Of a stretch of 16,356 nucleotides of DNA, positions 13,029-16,356 are shown piece by piece (the first letter of the stretch is position 1; each line of letters opens with the position of its first letter). The position numbers and the translations under genes are program-made. The DNA is from an uncultured Oscillospiraceae bacterium (lineage in GTDB: Bacteria > Bacillota > Clostridia > Oscillospirales > Oscillospiraceae): positions 1 to 16,356 of the forward strand of contig CAAEDD010000186.1 of the NCBI GenBank assembly GCA_900754515.1. The letters are read 5' to 3'. Below the pieces are notes generated by a model that saw only the letters and a program-made list of their open reading frames with translations, did no database searches and was not told the DNA's origin.

Positions 13029-15653
13029 ATGCGAGAGCTTCCAAAGACCTATGACCCCAAGTTGGTGGAAAAGAAGATCTATGACATGTGGATGAAAGGC
13101 GGCTACTTCAAGGGCGTTGTGGATAAGGACAAAAAGCCTTTCTCCATCGTCATGCCCCCACCCAATGTCACCGGACAGCTGCACATGGGCCATGCCCTGG
13201 ACTCTACCTTGCAGGATATACTCACCCGCTATAAGCGTATGCAGGGCTATGCCGCCATGTGGCTGCCCGGCGTGGACCATGCGGGCATAGCCACCCAGAT
13301 AAAGGTGGAGGAAGTGTTGCGCAAGGAAGAGGGCCTGAGCCGTTACGACCTGGGCCGTGACAAGTTCCTGGAGCGGGTCTGGGCATGGAAGGAACAGTAC
13401 GGCGACAGGATAGTGGAGCAGCAGAAGAGCCTGGGCGTATCCTGCGACTGGGACCGCAGCCGCTTCACCATGGACGATGTCTGTGCCCGCTCCGTGCGGG
13501 AGACCTTCTGCGACCTGTACGAAAAAGGTCTTATCTATAAGGGCAGCCGTATAATCAACTGGTGTCCCAAATGCCGCACCGCCCTGTCCGACGCTGAGGT
13601 GGAGTATAAGGATATGCCCGGCGCTTTCTGGTATATCCGCTATCCCATTGAGGACTCAGACGAGGAGTTCATCATCGCCACCACACGGCCCGAGACCATG
13701 CTGGGCGATACCGGTGTGGCCGTCCACCCCGACGATGAGCGCTACAAGCACTTGGTGGGCAAGAACGCAATTCTGCCCCTGGTGGGGCGTAAGCTCCCAA
13801 TAGTGGCAGATGAATACGTGGAGCTGGGCTTCGGTACCGGCGCCGTTAAGATGACTCCCTGCCACGACCCCAACGACTATGAAGTGGGTCTGCGCCACAA
13901 TCTGGAACAGATCCAGTGCATTGACGAAGATGCAAAGATTATAAACGGCGGCAAGTATAACGGTATGGACCGCTACGAGGCCCGTAAAGCTATAGTTGCC
14001 GACTTGGAGGAGCAGGGCTATCTGGTAAAGACCGAGCCCTACAGCCACAACGTGGGCTGCTGCTACCGCTGCGGCACCGTGGTGGAGCCCCTCACCAGCC
14101 CACAGTGGTTCGTGAAGATGGCCCCTCTGGCCAAGGAGGCCATAAATGTGGTAAAGGACGGGCGGATAAAGTTCGTGCCCGAGCGCTTCACCAAGACCTA
14201 CCTCAACTGGATGGAGAACGTCCATGACTGGTGCATCTCCCGTCAGCTCTGGTGGGGCCACCAGATCCCCGCCTGGTACTGTGCCGACTGCGGCCACATC
14301 ACCGTTTCCAGAGAGGATGCCACTGAGTGCGAGCACTGCCACAGCAAGAACATCACCCGGGACGAGGACGTGCTGGACACCTGGTTCAGCTCCGCCCTCT
14401 GGCCCTTCTCCACCATGGGCTGGCCGGAAAAGACGGAAGAGCTGGGCTACTGGTATCCCACCAGCGTCATGGTCACCGGCTATGATATCATCTTCTTCTG
14501 GGTTGCCAGGATGATCTTCTCCGGCATGGAGCAGATGAAGAAGGAACCCTTCCATACCGTGTTCATTCACGGCCTGGTGAGAGACAGTCAGGGCCGGAAG
14601 ATGTCCAAGTCCCTGGGCAACGGCATAGATCCCCTGGAGATGGTGGATAATTACGGCGCCGACGCTCTGCGCTTTAACCTGATAACCGGCAACTCCCCCG
14701 GAAATGACATGCGCTTCTACGTGGAGAAGTGCGAGGCTATGCGGAACTTCTGCAATAAGATCTGGAATGCCTCCCGCTTTGTCATGATGAATCTCAGCAT
14801 TGACAAGAACGAGCTGCCGGAGAAGCTGGAGCTGGAAGACAAGTGGATACTCTCCAAGCTCAACACCGTTGTGAAGGAAGTCTGCGAGAACATGGACAGC
14901 TTTGAGCTGGGCGTGGCCGCAGGCAAGATATACGACTTCATCTGGGACAGCTTCTGCGACTGGTATATAGAGCTGACCAAGCCACGGCTCAATGGGGACA
15001 ATGAGGAGCTGAAGCTCTCCGCCCAGAAGGTGCTGCTCTATGTGCTCACCGAGATACTGAAGCTGCTGCACCCATTCATGCCCTTTATCACCGAGGAGAT
15101 CTGGCAGGCACTGCCCCACGAGGGCGAGGCTCTGATGATAGAGCGCTATCCGGAGTACAAGGCTGAGCTGGACTTCCCTCAGGATGAGCAGAACTTTGAG
15201 ATGGTCATGAGCGCCATCAAGGCCGTCCGTGCCCGGCGCAGCGACATGAACGTGCCCCCCTCCCGGAAGGCCCACCTGATAATAGTCACCGACAAGACCG
15301 AGGCTTTCCAGGCCGGGCGCAGCTATATCTCCAAACTGGCCTACGCCAGCGAGGTGAGCGTTACCTCTGCCGCTCCGGAAAAGACCGAGGGCATGGTTTC
15401 CGTCATCACAGACAACGCCCGTATGTTCATGCCAATGGCGGAGCTGGTGGATCTGGAGAAGGAGAAGGCCCGTATTGAAAAGGAGCTGGCCAACGCTGAA
15501 AAGCAGCTGGCTGCTCAGATAGGAAAACTCTCCAATCAGAACTTCGTCACCCGTGCCCCTGAGGCCGTTGTCAATGTGGAGCGGGAGAAGAAGGCCAAGC
15601 TGGAGGCACTCATAGACAACCTGAAGCTGAGCCTTGAAAATCTGGGCAAGTGA
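13029..15653 (+). CDS. valS: Valine--tRNA ligase (ValRS)
   Basis: An 874-residue class I synthetase charging tRNA-Val. It has the HIGH motif as HMGH (52-55) within PPPNVTGQLHMGHALDS, KMSKS at 524-528 in GRKMSKSLGN, and the CP1 editing domain between them (ATTRPETMLGDT). A zinc-type Cys pair set lies in the insert (C418-x2-C421 and C434-x2-C437). The last 65 or so residues are the ValRS C-terminal coiled coil (EKEKARIEKELANAEKQL and following). The ATG at 13029 has AGGAGG at 13015-13020 (8 nt). The frame runs upstream to 12990, but that would overlap the terminator, and the ATG at 13021 is out of frame. Expression is under the T-box leader. Confidence 0.98.
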   Translation: MRELPKTYDPKLVEKKIYDMWMKGGYFKGVVDKDKKPFSIVMPPPNVTGQLHMGHALDSTLQDILTRYKRMQGYAAMWLPGVDHAGIATQIKVEEVLRKEEGLSRYDLGRDKFLERVWAWKEQYGDRIVEQQKSLGVSCDWDRSRFTMDDVCARSVRETFCDLYEKGLIYKGSRIINWCPKCRTALSDAEVEYKDMPGAFWYIRYPIEDSDEEFIIATTRPETMLGDTGVAVHPDDERYKHLVGKNAILPLVGRKLPIVADEYVELGFGTGAVKMTPCHDPNDYEVGLRHNLEQIQCIDEDAKIINGGKYNGMDRYEARKAIVADLEEQGYLVKTEPYSHNVGCCYRCGTVVEPLTSPQWFVKMAPLAKEAINVVKDGRIKFVPERFTKTYLNWMENVHDWCISRQLWWGHQIPAWYCADCGHITVSREDATECEHCHSKNITRDEDVLDTWFSSALWPFSTMGWPEKTEELGYWYPTSVMVTGYDIIFFWVARMIFSGMEQMKKEPFHTVFIHGLVRDSQGRKMSKSLGNGIDPLEMVDNYGADALRFNLITGNSPGNDMRFYVEKCEAMRNFCNKIWNASRFVMMNLSIDKNELPEKLELEDKWILSKLNTVVKEVCENMDSFELGVAAGKIYDFIWDSFCDWYIELTKPRLNGDNEELKLSAQKVLLYVLTEILKLLHPFMPFITEEIWQALPHEGEALMIERYPEYKAELDFPQDEQNFEMVMSAIKAVRARRSDMNVPPSRKAHLIIVTDKTEAFQAGRSYISKLAYASEVSVTSAAPEKTEGMVSVITDNARMFMPMAELVDLEKEKARIEKELANAEKQLAAQIGKLSNQNFVTRAPEAVVNVEREKKAKLEALIDNLKLSLENLGK

Positions 15654-15670
15654 GCCGCCGGTGCCCTCCT

Positions 15671-15699
15671 TTCGACTGATTACGCATAAGGAATAAATT
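15671..15699 (+). promoter_or_regulatory. Candidate promoter for the spoIIA operon
   Basis: TTCGAC (15671-15676), a 17-bp spacer and TAAATT (15694-15699), a mediocre sigma-A match. The spoIIA operon is usually read by sigma-H, and no convincing sigma-H site (AGGA box plus GAAT) was found, so this is tentative. Its start would fall within the valS terminator stem. Confidence 0.25.
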
Positions 15700-15738
15700 A
15701 AAATAGCACTGCATCCAGGGATGCAGTGCTATTTTTTT
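15700..15738 (+). terminator. valS terminator
   Basis: A perfect 16-bp stem: AAAATAGCACTGCATC (15700-15715) with GATGCAGTGCTATTTT (15720-15735), CAGG loop, followed by more T. Only about 30 nt separate it from the spoIIAA ATG. Confidence 0.92.
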
Positions 15739-15768
15739 GCTTTTTACAGCGGACAGGAGAGATAAGAA

Positions 15769-16083
15769 ATGACGATAAACACGGCTTTTAATTCCGGGCG
15801 GCTGACTCTTTACCTTGCGGGAGAGCTGGATCACCACGAGGCCAGAAACACTATACATCGTATAGAGGAACTGCTGGACGAGTATATGCCCAGAGACTGT
15901 GTGCTGGACATGGCGGGGCTGAACTTCATGGACTCCTCAGGCATAGCAGTTATCATAAGGGTCAGCCGCAGGATGAAGACTCTTGGCGGCCGAGCCTGGA
16001 TAGAAAACCCTGCAAAGCAGCCTCAGCGGGTCATAGACGCAGCGGGCATAGATCGGCTGGTACCTGTAGCCGTTGGGAAATAA
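15769..16083 (+). CDS. spoIIAA: Anti-sigma F factor antagonist SpoIIAA
   Basis: A 104-residue STAS-domain protein. In the forespore, unphosphorylated SpoIIAA binds the anti-sigma factor SpoIIAB and frees sigma-F; SpoIIAB kinase phosphorylates it on a conserved serine. The phosphorylation motif is intact as MDSSG (54-58), with Ser57 the likely site by alignment to the Bacillus protein. The preceding LYLAGELDHHEA is the usual STAS start. AGGAG lies 8-10 nt upstream of the ATG. It is followed by spoIIAB after 12 nt. This locates the start of the spoIIA operon and is the best evidence for a spore-forming Firmicute. I could not find a clear sigma-H promoter. Confidence 0.94.
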   Translation: MTINTAFNSGRLTLYLAGELDHHEARNTIHRIEELLDEYMPRDCVLDMAGLNFMDSSGIAVIIRVSRRMKTLGGRAWIENPAKQPQRVIDAAGIDRLVPVAVGK

Positions 16084-16095
16084 AAGGAGGTTAAA

Positions 16096-16356
16096 ATGAA
16101 CGAGACTAATTACATAAAGCTGGAGTTTCCCAGCAAGAGCTGCAATGAGGCTTTCGCCCGCACGGCGGCAGCTGCCTTTGCTGCCCAGCTTGACCCGACT
16201 CTGGAGGAGCTGGGGGATATAAAGACTGCCGTCTCCGAGGCGGTGACCAATTCAATAGTCCATGCCTATCCCGACAGCATTGGCCGCATAGCCATGCGTC
16301 TGAGAATAATAAAGGGCAACACGTTGGAGATAAGCGTCCGGGACTGGGGAAAAGGC
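16096..16356 (+). CDS. spoIIAB: Anti-sigma F factor SpoIIAB (partial, runs off the window)
   Basis: The first 87 codons of the serine kinase/anti-sigma factor that holds sigma-F inactive and phosphorylates SpoIIAA. It starts MNETNYIKLEFPSKS. The GHKL ATP-binding N-box is visible as EAVTNSIVHAYP, and the G1-type motif begins with RDWGKG at the window end. The ATG at 16096 has a strong AAGGAGG (16084-16090) at 5 nt. The gene is cut by the window edge, not by a mutation. sigF is expected next but is outside the window. Confidence 0.93.
   Translation, partial: MNETNYIKLEFPSKSCNEAFARTAAAAFAAQLDPTLEELGDIKTAVSEAVTNSIVHAYPDSIGRIAMRLRIIKGNTLEISVRDWGKG

Noticed and set aside
13656..15275. Long open frame (539 codons) antisense to valS
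   Set aside because: It is a codon-bias shadow of a high-GC gene: no ribosome binding site, low-complexity His/Val/Gly-rich translation, and valS on the other strand is unambiguous.

Overview
The window looks like a chromosomal segment of a spore-forming Clostridia member, probably Oscillospirales-like. The grounds are a spoIIAA-spoIIAB pair at the right end, a T-box controlled valS, a DUF5685-DnaJ-like pair, a GlnRS, a lone secG, moderate-to-high GC coding DNA with much use of the Ile codon ATA, and strong AGGAGG-type ribosome binding sites. No plasmid, phage, CRISPR or toxin-antitoxin locus could be supported, and most of the content is housekeeping. The species assignment is inference only.

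Left to right. (1) 1-1720: the end of an upstream terminator, then a plus-strand pair of a DUF5685 protein and a J-domain protein, followed by an AT-rich intergenic stretch with an AGTTGACATAA repeat array and a bidirectional terminator. (2) 1787-6309: a minus-strand block read from right to left. It runs aldo/keto reductase with two Fe-S clusters, then apbE (overlapping), then recG (1 nt gap), then after an AT-rich gap with five 14-bp tandem repeats a 56-residue membrane peptide. (3) 6362-6608: two near-twin sigma-A promoters facing each other. One drives the minus-strand block; the other precedes a possibly folded leader and tRNA-Arg(CCG). (4) 6696-7057: secG on the minus strand with its own promoter and terminator. 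(5) 7127-9197: rmlA-rmlB on the plus strand, supplying dTDP-4-keto-6-deoxy-glucose for cell-surface sugars. (6) 9209-11551: glnS and a GNAT gene on the minus strand. (7) 11560-12728: a divergent trxB-like/trxA pair whose reductase has a shrunken nucleotide domain. (8) 12735-15735: a valine T-box leader and valS with a strong terminator. (9) 15769-16356: spoIIAA and the start of spoIIAB, truncated by the window edge.

The parts that ordinary annotation does not explain are the two short-repeat arrays around the small membrane gene (about 1595-2204), the face-to-face promoter pair with nested inverted repeats in front of the tRNA (6362-6487), and the thioredoxin reductase homologue that lacks the usual NADPH-binding signature. 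I found no clear multi-gene novel system.
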